Positions 50,801-62,994 of a stretch of 64,000 bases of DNA are shown one piece after another (position 1 is the first letter of the stretch; every line of letters begins with the position of its first letter). This DNA comes from Eremophila alpestris peregrina. Lineage: Eukaryota; Chordata; Aves; Passeriformes; Alaudidae. Below the pieces are notes generated by a model. The model was not told where the DNA came from. It saw only the letters and a program-made list of their open reading frames with translations, and did not search any database. Position numbers and translations under genes: made by a program. Location: positions 3,289,344-3,353,343 of the forward strand of contig WMCF01000033.1 in assembly GCA_009792885.1 (NCBI GenBank), written 5' to 3'.

Positions 50801-53800
50801 ATCATGGAGGATCACTGATCAGTAAGACAGGTAAGAATCTACAGCTTCAGTGGAAGTGTCAGAATTGAAGAATATTAGATTATAATTTGAAACATTACAT
50901 GCACACAGAATAAACTGCAAACTCTGTCAGAAATCTCATTACAGGAGTGCAGATCTGTCAGGGTACCTGCTGAATGATGAATTTATTCGCAACTGAAGGA
51001 GCCCCTGACTCAGCCTGTCAACCACTCCTGCAATCCTTGCTCTACAACAGTGTGAATGTTTTAGAGGTGTTTCACACTTGTGATGCTTGACACCTGTAAT
51101 TTTCCGGGTTTGCAGCAGTTAATACGTTATTCTTCTACTGCCTCCAAGATAGTCAATCCCAAACCTTGCTAGCTTCCAATCTACATTCCAACTCATGTAC
51201 TGCATCTGAATCTCTCTCCATTAGAAGTGTCTTTCTTTAATAACTTTGTGGAACCTAAGTTGTGTCTTGCTTTTAAAGCACATTTTGCTGTCATAAGTAC
51301 ATCCATCTAATATTAACTTCAATGGCATTGATATTTTTTATCTTCATGTCATGAATGAGAATAGAAACTTGAGGGGATTTTACCATATTATTATTTTCAT
51401 TAATATAACAATTCACAAGTCTGAAATGAAAATATCTGTTTACTGCAGTTATTTGAAACCAGACATTTATGTACAGAATATGGCTTGAACTAATCAACCT
51501 AAGGGGCCAGTTGTTCTATGACAGCACAGAGGCCTCTTCTTTCAGGGAAGCAGTTTATAATTGAAGTTGCCACTATATTTTGATAATTCTGATAGAAAAG
51601 TTGAGTTGAAAAAATAAGCTGAACTAAAATAGAGTTAAATTTATCAAATATCTTTAAAATTTTAAATTTTAAAACCCCAATGAAGCTGGATGTCATTAGA
51701 TAGTATGGAATACTGAGTAAAATAAATTGCTAAAAAGGAACTCTCTCAAGAAAAAAAACAAGATCAAATAAAATTATTAATAATACTAGTGAAAAAAGTA
51801 GTTTAAATCTTCAGAAAACTACATTTCCATCTCCTTTAGACTTCAAAAACAGAAGGTAAGACTGGTGCAGGTGGGAAGAATTTAAGCCATATTTTCTGCA
51901 TTTGCTTCAAGGTGTTAAGATACTATTTAATATTGAGGAAAATGTTCACGTGAAAAATGCATGGAATACAGACAATACTGGTTACTTCAGCATACCATTT
52001 ATAGTTAGAACACTTGATACTATTGAGATAGCCCAATTTATTAAGCTTAACCACATCACCATTGAAATATGCCAATCTTGAAAGAGAAACTCAGATTCTT
52101 CCAAGCTGATACTTCACTTAGAAGCTTGGGAAGGTGTCAAAGTCAGTTCGAGAAGGAGAGAAACAAAGAAACCACAGGAAAAAAAGCCAAACATTCAGAG
52201 AACAACAAAGAACAGAGCAAAAACTACAGCTGTGTCCAGTTGTATTTCTGCACATCATCTAAAAAATACCATCTTGTATAGCTTTGCACTTAAAGCTTCC
52301 CCTTTCACGTCACACTTGCCCAGCTCCAATCCCACCCTGATTTCCTTTGATTACAGTGTTCTTGTTCAGATGAAAAAAACTTAAGGATTTAAATAACAGA
52401 AACACAGGGTCCCTCAACTGGTTGTTGAACCCAAAGTAGTATAGCTAAAATTCCATCCCCATGACATCTGATTGTCCTATTATCATGGTATGTGCTTCAG
52501 AAACCTGACGCAGAGCAGCAGAAATCACTTTATTTATGAACAGTGTAAAGCACTGAACAGCATGAGTTAGCAGATTGACACGTAGAAGCAGAGTGAATGT
52601 GACAGCTCTCCACCACAAGTTCAGGTATCCCAGAGGGTAAATGAAAGGTTTTTCCATACCAAAGAATAAACCTCAGAAAATACTTTGGCTGTCATTGAGC
52701 TTAATATTAGGCTATGGAAAAGCTGAGCAAAATCTGTGAGAGAAAGGTTTTGTGAGGCTTTTGTTTGTTACTAAACACCAGGGTTTATATTTTACCTATA
52801 TTTTTCACATCAAATCCAGAATTTGAATTGAACTGTAGCTTTCAGTGAGCTTTGAGAAATTATAGCAGATACTTGTTTTCCTACCATATTTTTGCTTAAA
52901 GCCTAAATTTGAGACATTGTCAAGAAAGGTACGTGGGCATTTTTACATCTTATTTTGGGGATTGTTTTGGGAAGTAAAAAGAATTTAGTAGCTTCTGATT
53001 ATGTTGCTCATTCATCTAAAGCACAATTTACATTGATTAAACTTCTCACTTGCTTAAATGCTCCAGGTTTCACACATGAGTGCGTATTGCAGGGGGAAGG
53101 AAGAAGGGACAATTTGTGGTTTGCAAAAGCATTGCTTCTTTCCTGCACCTCATCATCTTGCCTCCTTCAGGCAAGGATATTAACACGAATGTTATTTCCT
53201 TCTGAAGTTGATTCTTAGCCAAACAAGCTTCCTGACTTTGTGTGGTCACATGAATGCTCAAACCAATGCCCTGGGCACAGAGATGGGATTGCGGCTGAAG
53301 AGGACAATGTGGGCAAGCTCAGTGCCCCAGTAAGTGCAGGCCAAGACAATGAGACAAGGCTCAAAGCCTAAATTTAAAGTTGGCCCTGCTTCCAGTCAAG
53401 TACTGACATTAGCAAGCTCCAAATATATCTGCCAGCTCCCAGCTGACACAGGGCAGTGCCCTCTGACTCACGCAGACTTTGATGTTTGCTTGCCTGGGCA
53501 GACTCAAGGCATTTCCACCTCAGATGCCTTTTCCCTTCTCCTTTCAGCACCCATTTCTTTTTCCTTACTCATTTCACCACATACGGAGCATTGTTCCACC
53601 CCCCTACTCAGGCACACAGTAAGACAGCCAGCATCTCCTTTGAAAAATCTCTGGATAAGGTATTGGGGCACACGAAACTAAAAAACTACTCTCAGAGAAC
53701 AGCTGAAAAGTTCCAGAGAAGTGAAAGACAACAAAGTAGGTTTAAAGCATCACTTCCATTTCTGGCTACTAGAAGTTGGTTCTAGAGAGAAAGGAAGACA

Positions 53801-53879
53801 GCCACAGGACATTACTGTTGCAATCAACTAGTTCAGAAATAGCTTCAGCACACTTCTAAATAGACACTATGTAAGTGTA
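47827..53879. other. Unique intergenic DNA
   Basis: No gene or known repeat family recognised. A T/G-rich low-complexity patch lies at about 48938-49020 (TTTGTTTGTTAG, GGCTGGTTGGTTTT). The block 53330-53690 is a little GC-richer with two overlapping frames of 115 and 99 codons lacking domains. Confidence 0.6.
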
Positions 53880-54629
53880 AAGAGTAGTGCCAAGTCCCGC
53901 ATTTTGGCCACAATAACCCCCTGCAATGTTACAGGCTGGGGATGGTGTGGCTGGACAGTGCCCAGGCAGAAAGGGACCTGGGGGTGCTGGTGACAGCAGC
54001 TGAACATGAGCCAGCAGTGTGCCCTGGTGGCCAAGAAGGCCAATGGCATCCTGGCCAGTATCAGGAATCCTGAGGCCAGCAGGAGCAGAGAGGTCATTCT
54101 TCCCCTGTACTCGGCACAGGTGAGGCCACACCTCGAGTGCTGTGTCCAGCTCTGGGCCCTCAGTTTGGGAAGGATGTTGAGACGCTTGAGCACATCCAGA
54201 GGAGGCACCGAGGCTGGTGAGGGGCTGGGAACACAAACCCTGTGAGGAACAACTGAGGGAGCTGGGGTTGTTTATCCTGGAGAAAAGGAAACTCAGAGGT
54301 GACCTTATCACTCTCTACAACCTCCTGAAAGGTAGTTTTAGTCAGGTGGGGGTTGGTCTCTTTCTCCAGGAAGCAATTGACAGAACAAGAGGACACAGTC
54401 TCAACCTGTGCCAAGGGAAATAAAGGTTGGATATTAGGAAAAAGTTTTTTATTGAAAGAGTGATAAAGTACTGGAATGGCCAGCCCAGGGAGGTGGTGGA
54501 CTCACCATCCCTGGATGTGTTTAAAAAAAGACTGGATATGGCACTTGGTGCCATGGTTTAGTTGAGGTGTTAGGGCATGGGTTGGACTTGATGATCTTGA
54601 AGGTCTCTTCCAACCTAGTGATTCTGTGA
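53880..54629 (+). mobile_element. CR1 LINE 3' end fragment, best preserved
   Basis: The plus strand carries the last part of CR1 ORF2 and its 3' UTR, ending in CCAACCTAGTGATTCTGTGA with one copy of the terminal 8-mer. Blocks of the ORF2 C-terminal region are readable ([59 protein letters not shown]). They fall in different reading frames, with at least two frameshifts between about 54165 and 54220. The element is 5'-truncated, lacking the endonuclease and the reverse-transcriptase core, so it is not mobile. Its lower divergence suggests it is younger than the copies at 7.9-9.4 kb and 24.6 kb. Confidence 0.92.
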
Positions 54630-57200
54630 CTTGCAGAGGTTAGCAATGGAGTTAAAAGAAGACAAAAACCTGAACATTAAATTATATGATAGGTTCACAA
54701 AACAACAATATGCACATAACTTAAAAGTAATAAAAGAGGCTCCATTATTTCCCAAGCAAATGCAAACATTAGCAGAGCATAAACAGCATGAACAGGACTG
54801 AAAACAGCATTCTTACTTATGCTGGAAGGAATGAACAACACAGCACCAAAAAGTGAATGGGCTATCAATTTTAAAGAAGGCAGAATGTTAACTTCAAATT
54901 GGACACAGATGAACAATCCGGTGTAATCAGAACACGGTAATTGTTACTTTTGAGAGAAAAGCTGCAGGAAAACAGATGAAATTCAACTTCTATAATAAAG
55001 ATTTTGTTTCCAGCCAAAGAAGATTATGAAATACATGAATAGGAAACTAAAACAATAAAAAAGGTACAATTCATATACAGCATTACCAAAGGGAAGGACA
55101 AACATCTCAGAGTAAAAGATTCAGCATGATCTGTGTTTCTTCACTGGGGAGCCCAAAACAGCTATATGATGAGTTTGAGGCTGTTCCTCAGGGAATATCC
55201 CAAAACAGCATCTACTTCATGCTCCTTGGGCACAAAAAGCAGGTGAGGTTTTATTGTGTGGGACATGCCAGCTGAACTTGGAACATCTGAAAACAAAACC
55301 AAGGAAGAGCCTTGGTACTGGCACCTGAACCCCTGCACTGACCTTTTACCAATTCTGAATGTGGTTCAGCACTGCCTGTTTTGGCCCACAGTCTCTACTT
55401 CATCAGGATTCCATCCACAATGAAACAGGGCTTCCAGGGGTGCTCAAATACAAAGATGGTACAACCTTTTAACTTCTCCATTTATCACCCAATGCCATTT
55501 TACAGTCAATGTTTATTAAACAAACCACAAAAATTCCATTATCAGATTCCACCCACCCAGAAGTGACAATGGATAGGTAACTACCACTTGAAGTACATCT
55601 ATATCCACTGGATAAGTACTATTTCTGTGCATTAATTTCTCTAATATCGGAGTTTTTAAAAATAGTTAATAGGACTTTTATTTAAAGAAACATTATTTTG
55701 CTTTCAGAAGTTTTATTTAACAATTTTGGATTTGTTTGGAATGCTAGTACCACCAAAGAGGACTCAGTGAGGGGATAATTGACCTTGTCAGCTAAAAGCA
55801 GTCTTCCCTGGAACATTTAACTCATAGATGCTGTCAATTACCATAAGGTAATGCCTGGTTCAGGGGTTTTATTGCTTTGAAATGAACTAGATTTACTACC
55901 CAACTTAGATCTATTTTGCCTGAAGTTCCAAAAGCATTTTAGCATAATTTTAGCAGTATCAAAATTCTATCCAATTCAAGTGCCAGGCTTTAAAAACTAA
56001 GCCACTGACATCTGTGCTTCAAAGCAATCAAATATTTATGAATCTTGCACATATTTTTGTCCATAACCCTAAATTCATTGCTAGGTATATTAGATTTATA
56101 GATCAATAGCTAATTTCCACTTGTTGCATTTTTAAGTGTACTGGGCAAATTGTCTTTATACCTCATAATTGGTGGGGAGAGTTTGGTTTAAATCAGAAAT
56201 CCTGGCAGAGTAAATACAGGGCACAGAAGTGTGCTGTGGTTTATAACACTGTCACCAATAGAGCATCTGCCCAGGAATCTTAGAATTTGAGTTCAGTGCT
56301 GAGAAATTCCAGCTGACACTTCATCAATAGAACTAGAAGAGAGTATTTGGAATATAAAGTCCATGGCTCACACGTGGTACCTCTGTCTAGTATTTGTTCA
56401 GTACAATTAAAAACGTCAAAATTCTTTTTCTACAAAAGACACACAAGGCAACAACAACAACTTTGAACAAGGCAAACAGATTTACCTGGCTTGACTTGAG
56501 AAAACATATTTGCTCATTCTTTATTTCAACTTATATGTAGTTAACCCTTTTTACTTTCTCTTAACTTTTTCATTTTCTTTTTCCCTTTTTCTTTTGATCT
56601 GGCAAAAAATGGTAAATCTTTACTTAGTCTAGAAGAAACAGTCTTGACTGCACAAAAGAGATAATCAAACCAGCACCTGAATTAAAAAGGTACTGAACTT
56701 GGTGTATTACCAAGACATAAACAATTTGTGTTACTGCAAGATCCCATTTTCACTGCAGCTAAAAACCAGAAGCAAAAAACCAGAAAGATTCAGAGGAAGC
56801 AAAAGAAACTTTCTACACTTGCAGAGAACCACTGTACGGAATTGCAAGCAGTCCAATATTTTTTCATTAACTCCTAATTAGATAGTTCTATAAAGAAGAA
56901 TGAGTACTGTTGGATTATGCATCCTACTGCAAGTCCCCAGACACCTCCTGTATTGTTTATTTTCAGAGAAGCAATAGGATTTAATTCTACAGTAATTACT
57001 TACCTATTTTCCTCCAGAACAAAAGTATATTACATTTCCTACTAAACTGAAAATGGAATCTATCAAGCAGCTGCTGCCTTGCAACTTACTGATAAAAGAG
57101 CGAAGGGCAGATAGGTTGTATTTATCTTTGAAAGCTGCTGAATCCAAAGTAACTGTTGGATGGGAAGGGCAGTGCTAAGAACTGAGAGCTTAGGCCCTTG

Positions 57201-57230
57201 TACAATCTTGTTCAATACAACCTTGTTCAA
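57201..57230. repeat. 15-base tandem duplication
   Basis: TACAATCTTGTTCAA is followed directly by TACAACCTTGTTCAA: two copies with one mismatch. Confidence 0.9.
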
Positions 57231-57261
57231 TACTCACTGGACAGACTAGACTATGTTTTGC

Positions 57262-57289
57262 CAGTATGTGCATCACAGTATGTGCATCA
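57262..57289. repeat. 14-base exact tandem duplication
   Basis: CAGTATGTGCATCA is repeated twice without mismatch, 31 bases after the 15-base duplication and just before an AT-rich stretch (TTTATATATGCATATATATA). Confidence 0.95.
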
Positions 57290-59465
57290 ATTTCCATTAT
57301 ATATGAGGAATTTATATATGCATATATATATTTGTATCTTTCAAAACAAATCAAGTCATTCATATTCTCCCACAAGTCTGAACATTATTCTTTCAATTGG
57401 CTTCTTCAGATTCTAATTGTAGTGTACTCAACTGAAATCAACACCAAGTATCTAGCAATGCTATATTTAAAAAATGCATTAAAAGTTTTTCCCAACACTG
57501 GAGTATTGGTGGTGGTTGAAGGTAGCTTGTCAAACTTTCAAGGTTGACTAAAAGGTCCTTTTTTCAGTGTGAGATTATAATAGCAAAGATCCAAGCCTAA
57601 ACTAGTGAACTAGTCTACAGAAAAGACCAAAACCTCTAAGGGAATATGAGAGAAGTGAATGGAAAAATTAAAAGCACTCAAATGATTCTAAGAAAACAGT
57701 GCTTTAAAAGTGCAGTCTTTAAAAATGAGGGATGAGAAACCAGAGCTTTGTTGTGAAGAGAGTCATATTTTTTTTAAACTGCCGAAGATTTTGAAAATTT
57801 TAAGTCACTATCAGTCTTAGCAGCCCTGTTTTTCAAACAGGCTTTCTGATTTTTTTTGAAAGAACTCAGAATTCGTTTTCCCAACCAACAACCTTTGGAA
57901 AACAACCTTTTAATTAATTTAATTATAAAATGTCAGTGAATCTGCAATTTACAGCTGAAAATTTCAATTAGTACTTTCACTGAGGTTTATCTTATCAACT
58001 TCCAATGACTTCATGGTAATTTCAGGAGAGGAGTGCAGTGAGACTGAAGTAATCTCTGAGGCAGAGAAACCTCTTTGTGGACACAGCAAGCGCACTGTGT
58101 GCACTGCAGAGCACAGAAGCCTCTGCATAGGGCTTTGGAGATGGCTTCTGCGGGCTGCACAACCCACATCTCCATGTCAGCTTTCTTGGAAAGCAAGCTC
58201 AGATCCTGAATGCTGTGCCAGTACATCTGAGTGGCTTTGGGAACACTGGGGATCTCACCCTACAGACTCAGAGCACAGCTCAGCTAGGGTCATGATTGCT
58301 CCCACCTGGCCCACCAGATGTCTGAAGGTTTTCCAACTAAACTCTTTGGTACAACTTGCACATACATGTTAACTTTTGCTTCTAGTTGTAAAAGATGAGC
58401 TGCCAAAACAGACAGTGAGTTTCAAGAAGTTCCTGCTCATTGCTTCAATACAGAACATGCTTAGGAAAGACGTGAAATTATGGTCTTAGAGACTTCACTC
58501 CCTCCTGAGATGCCCCAACCCTTTTCACCACTTCTTTTCTTGTTCAGTGTGGAGGATGAGCTCTTTGAGACCATACAAGTCAATTCCACCTGTAATGAAG
58601 ACTGGCCATAAAGCAGTAACTTTCAGTGTGGACATAAAACTGAACTGCTAATTATTAAGCAATACTCTTGCCAATACTATTTTACTTGAATTTACCTTTC
58701 ATATGCAGTAGTATATAGTAAAGACTACAAATCATCATCACAGCTAAACACACTGCAAAGTGACAGTTCAAATGTCCCAGATCCATGCAATTTCTGAGGA
58801 GGAGCAGTGCAACGGAGCATTACAGGAGCAACTGTCATCAACCAAAGTTCAAAAAAAAAATTTTAAAAAAAGCATGTCATGGGCACCAGACAAGTTATTA
58901 TTAAAATGAAATATGCCAGGAATTGTATTAATTCTTTTTGCTGTCTATGTTTTCAGTTGCAGCAACAATAGAAGGTTTGAAATATAATTCTAACCATAGA
59001 GAATTAAGACAAAATGCCTTTAAGCTATAGAACAGTTTCAAATTTTTTAAAACTTCACTGTAAGCTTTCTTCCCACCTAAGATGACATTCAGCCTTCCTC
59101 TCCTTTATGCTGTCCCCATTGTATCTAAGTGTGATCCCCACAGTTCAGCTAGTGGTACACAGCTTCTTCGTTTACCCAGGCATTTCATGTCTTTCACACA
59201 GATGCTGAAGAACACAAGCTAAATCAGGTATTGCACTGTTAAACTGATCCTTTCCTGCCATCTAGGGGACACAAACTGGTGTGCAACTGGAAGAATGTCT
59301 TCAGTTACATCCCTTCTGTATGAAATGCGTATCTCTACCCAGTATAACAAAAATCAACTGAAGAGCAGCACACCTAGCAAGAAACAAACCTAACATAAAG
59401 CTGCATTCTCCTGCTGTGTGGACAGCATGCAGCTTTTCTAGGGCATTATGCCCCAAGAAGCAAAA

Positions 59466-59500
59466 TATAGAATCACTCAATGTTGAAAGATCATCAGGGG
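59466..59500 (-). mobile_element. Possible CR1 3' tail remnant
   Basis: ATAGAATCACTCAATGTTGA and the following AAGATCATCAGG resemble the reverse complement of a CR1 3' terminus. The match is short and could be chance. Confidence 0.3.
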
Positions 59501-60037
59501 AATTTTAGAAGAAGCTGAAGGTTGTTCCAAGATGCCTGTTTCTATTGCTAGTGTTGGCATCATGGCCAGGTTTCTTATCCCGCTCTCCTCACTGTTGTCT
59601 TCCAGGCTCTTTTACAAGGCAGACTCTATAAAAGGAAAAAGCAAACTCAACTAAATGCTAAGTTAGTCAAATGCACACACAAAGATCCATACAAGTTTTC
59701 CCCCAGTCTTTTGTTTGAATTTGTTTTGTTCTTACTGTGAAAGAAAAGAGTCCACTAAAACAAATTCCCTTCAGTAAATCAAAGACCCACGCTTCCCATG
59801 GCTGAAATGATGTGACAGTCTCTTTAGGATCAAAGCTGGAGCTTCTCAGAGATGAAAGGAAGCAGGTGTCCAGCTTCTGTGAACTGGCTACAGCTGCACA
59901 TGATGGAGGCCCCCATTCTGCCCTAGTGAACAGACTGGAGATGAAATGGAAGTGACAAGGCTACACTGCTGCAATACCTCTTCACCACAGAGTACTCACA
60001 AACGAAAACCCCATCCAACTTCACAGAACAACTCAAT

Positions 60038-60043
60038 TTTATT
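60038..60043 (-). promoter_or_regulatory. Candidate distal ARL5B poly(A) signal
   Basis: The minus strand reads AATAAAATTGAG followed closely by TTGTTCTGTG, a canonical hexamer with a GT-rich downstream element. If used by ARL5B it would give a 3' UTR of about 2.9 kb. It could also be a chance match in AT-rich DNA. Confidence 0.3.
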
Positions 60044-61404
60044 TTGATGACAAATATTTTGAGCAGCTGTGCCCAAGTCCTCTTCACCTTACTGAGTGCA
60101 GTGTGTTTAAACAGCTGGAAAGAATCCCTGCTTTGGGGATACTGAACCTCTTTGCCACCTAGACAAAAAGTAAGAAAACATAAACAAATAAAAAGCCATG
60201 TGCCAACCCATTTACAGCAGTACAATATAAATGTGCATAGGACACCATAATTTTTTGAACTTAAGGTTATCAACATTGTTCTTTGTGAATAGCATTTTAA
60301 ACCAGAATATTTCTGAAGTGCAAAACTACCTGCAAGATATTTACTACATTCAAATAAATGAACATAATGCAGTATTTTGGCAATGCAAATACACACACAG
60401 TATTCTAAGGCAATCCTTAAAGCTATTTTGTCAAATCACTCTTAGTTTAGCAGGCTCTGAAGTTATTAAAAACAGGCCCCTCAAAATTCCACTCCCCAAA
60501 CCAAGCTGTTTTCCCCCAAAAAGTAATAATAGTAACAAAAAAAAAACAAACAAACAAACCAAAAAAGCCCCATAATGCTGTGAACAAACCAGTATTATCA
60601 ATGGAAAAGTGTTGCAGAAAATAAAGTTGTTAGGTGATAAAAATCATAGCATTTGTCAAGAATATTTCATTCTGTAAAGATAATCAAAGGTCTTAAGAGC
60701 TAAGAAATTAAAAGAAAACATCCATTATTCTGATATTTTGATGTCTACAACCAGACCATTTTCTCCTAATCAAAGTTATATGTATTACCTCAGCTAAGAC
60801 TGGATTCAGTAATCAAACTATAGATTTACAAATGGTTTTATCTATAAAGCATTAAATATAAAATCATACCTTTTTAAAAAAAAAAAAACCAAACAACAAA
60901 GGTCTGCACATCCAGCTAGTGCTCTTTTTAAGTATTCAGGACTACATTCTGAATGACATAATTTCAGTTTGCAATTCAGAGTTATTTTCAGGCTTATTTT
61001 TAAGAAACATAATTCATACTATAATTTTATTTTTTTCCTTTATAATTTGCTTGCCTAAGAGCAAAACAAATCTTATTTTCATACATTAACACAGCTGAAC
61101 CTCACAGCAAGCAGGTTTAATATCAGATTTTAACCTTGCCATGCATTCATCTTTTTTCTTTATGCACTACCTTTCACTGATTTAAATTATTTTCTGAACA
61201 TTTTGACTTGACACTCAATGTAGTCCTAAATGTGACTTTTGTTAATTGGTAATAATACACAGCTTCATTCAACCAATCACTGTTTCCACATATATTCAAA
61301 GTCTTTCCAACACTTACGACAACATATTTGCTGATACTTTAAAAATTTCATTAAGTTTTATTTAAATAAAATGGAAGCAAATTGAAATTTACAAAGCTTA
61401 AAAC

Positions 61405-61410
61405 TTTATT
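61405..61410 (-). promoter_or_regulatory. Candidate ARL5B poly(A) signal AATAAA
   Basis: The minus strand reads TTAATAAAGTTTT, and 15-40 bases downstream comes a T-rich stretch including GCTTTGTAAATTTC. Canonical hexamer plus U-rich downstream element is the usual arrangement of a vertebrate poly(A) site. It is the most convincing of the proximal candidates, but no transcript data support it here. Confidence 0.45.
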
Positions 61411-62900
61411 AAGGAAAACTCGGTGTGCCTAAATTTTCAAAACAAGATTTAACAAAAACATTTTGTCATCAAAGGCCTACAGTCAGTTTGCAAAACAGTT
61501 CTGGTAACCAAACTCCATGTGGCTTTTAGGCATGCAGAAGTGCAGAACAGTGCTTCTGGAAAACCTGCCAAGCATTTGGATAGGTTGGGTACCTGACTGC
61601 TGCTGGGACTTTGTAAGAAATCGGGGGTCCACTATTGATTTTGATTTGTTGGTTTTTTTTAATCCTCATGTGGGGTTTTTTGGGGTGATCAGTGGTTAGG
61701 TTTATTTGATGCCTAATGTTCTCAAATAACTCCGTATCTTTATATTATCTTTAGATTTAACTTAATTCCTTTCAAATTTAATCAACAGTTACTGGGTCCA
61801 CTCCTTCACCACTTGTTTTTCAAATTTCAGGTGAAGGAACCTAACTCAAACACTGTCAAAAGTTCTCTGCTTGTGCAAATAAGACCAAAAACAAAAATGA
61901 AGGCAAAAGAATTGCTCTGTAACAGCATCTGAAAACATTTATGATAGCAGGTAAATAAATGTCAAGATTAACTTCAATCTGAAGTCTACAAATACAGCAC
62001 CATGGTTTTGTTTATAAATCTGGCTTCCCTTTTGATTTTGTATTCAATTAGAAAACAGCACTCTCACTCAAAGGTGAGGAAGGCTCATGTGTAAGAATTT
62101 AAAATTTTAACAGAATACAGCAAGTCTACACATAACACTGGCTGCTGTGACTCCAAATTTAATTACCAATTTATCTTTGAAAAGGTATTCAAGTTCTAAA
62201 CTACTACACCAGCACTTAGTAATAGTATTTTTATGCACTGTACAGAGAATAATCTTCAAGTATAAGAATATAAGAATGTCCTAGAACTACATACTAGAGA
62301 AACTGAGACTGAAACAGATTTCTTTTAAGGCAGAAGTTTCATTAAAAGCCACCACAATATTAACTATAATGGCAATAATACATTAAGTTCATTAAGCATT
62401 TAAAAATTTGCATTCATAACTCTTAATTCTCGTGCTGACTAGAACTCCACTAATGTTCCAGGAAGTCCAGCTGGAGACATGGTTATCCTTTGAGGTTAAA
62501 GCTATGGCAGAGTAAAGTTAACCTAAACACTACTTTTAATAATTAAATAAAATGTGCTCATTTATGTTAGTAAGTTATACAACTATTTAGAAAGAGGAAA
62601 TATGAAATATTGACAATGACAAAACAGATTTTAAAAAGCTACAATTGAAAAAGTTAGAATTCATATTCAGAGGAATTTCAATGCTTAAAAACAGATTCAC
62701 ATATGTTCATCCAGTTGAAGATTAGTGTATTAAAAAAGTTAAGAAAATACTTTTGTGTTTCAGTTCAACTGCGCTTGATTCAAGCACAGTTTAGAGGTTG
62801 GCTGATATAAATTAAACACTGGTCACCGCCTCAGCAGCCAAAAGTACAGAAAAATGTACATGTTCACAGGATAAATAGAAGTCTCTTCTTTTGGAGGAAT

Positions 62901-62944
62901 AAAAAAAAAAAAAAAGAAAAAGAAAAAAAGAAAAAAGGAAAAAA
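62901..62944 (-). repeat. U-rich tract at start of ARL5B 3' UTR
   Basis: On the plus strand this is a run of A, 15 uninterrupted at the left end, with scattered single G. On the mRNA strand it reads as about 44 bases of U with single C interruptions, beginning one nucleotide after the TAG stop. Such tracts are bound by U-rich-binding proteins such as PTB, TIA1 or HuR, but binding here is only inferred. Confidence 0.85.
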
Positions 62945-62945
62945 G

Positions 62946-62994
62946 CTATCTCACTCCAATACGGGAGGTCATCCACTCCAAGCCTTGGCATAAT
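62946..62994 (-). CDS. ARL5B: ARL5B terminal coding exon (partial gene)
   Basis: Read on the minus strand, these 49 bases give one nucleotide completing a split glycine codon, then LCQGLEWMTSRIGVR and a TAG stop at 62948-62946. This matches the C-terminal end of ARL5B, an ARF-like small GTPase of about 179 residues that recruits the GARP tethering complex to the trans-Golgi network. The paralogue ARL5A differs in the last residues (I recall ...MMSRLKIR), which favours ARL5B. The exon is preceded by TTTCAG behind a pyrimidine-rich stretch, a good splice acceptor at 62996-62995. The GTP-binding motifs lie in upstream exons beyond position 64000. The residues encoded here are the last part of the C-terminal helix. 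There is no frameshift or premature stop, and the exon looks functional. The call rests on recalled family sequence, not a search. Confidence 0.93.

Larger units (their letters stand above)
54630..61384. other. Unique AT-rich DNA downstream of ARL5B
   Basis: No recognisable gene or repeat family apart from the tandem duplications at 57.2 kb and a possible CR1-like remnant at about 59466-59500. The right part (about 60.0-61.4 kb) could belong to an extended ARL5B 3' UTR. An A/C-rich patch (ACAAACAAACAAACC) lies at about 60545-60562 and a run of A near 60876-60888. Confidence 0.55.
61385..62945 (-). other. ARL5B: ARL5B 3' UTR (probable extent)
   Basis: This sequence follows the ARL5B stop codon on the minus strand. 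It begins with a U-rich tract and is AT-rich with several ATTTA-type motifs. The left boundary is set by a canonical AATAAA at 61410-61405 followed by a T/GT-rich stretch, which would place cleavage near 61.385-61.395 kb and give a UTR of about 1.55 kb. Other AATAAA signals on this strand lie at 61706-61701, 61362-61357, 61032-61027 and 60043-60038, so shorter or longer isoforms are possible. That the region is transcribed follows from the stop codon. The exact end is inference. Confidence 0.5.

Noticed and set aside
53856..54311. 151-codon and 113-codon minus-strand frames
   Set aside because: They are antisense to the plus-strand CR1 ORF2 remnant, where low stop density is inherited from the coding strand.
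1..61384. MALRD1 exons (MAM or LDL-receptor class A modules) on the minus strand
   Set aside because: I looked for their cysteine and acidic signatures in the minus-strand frames and found none; the gene probably lies beyond the left edge.
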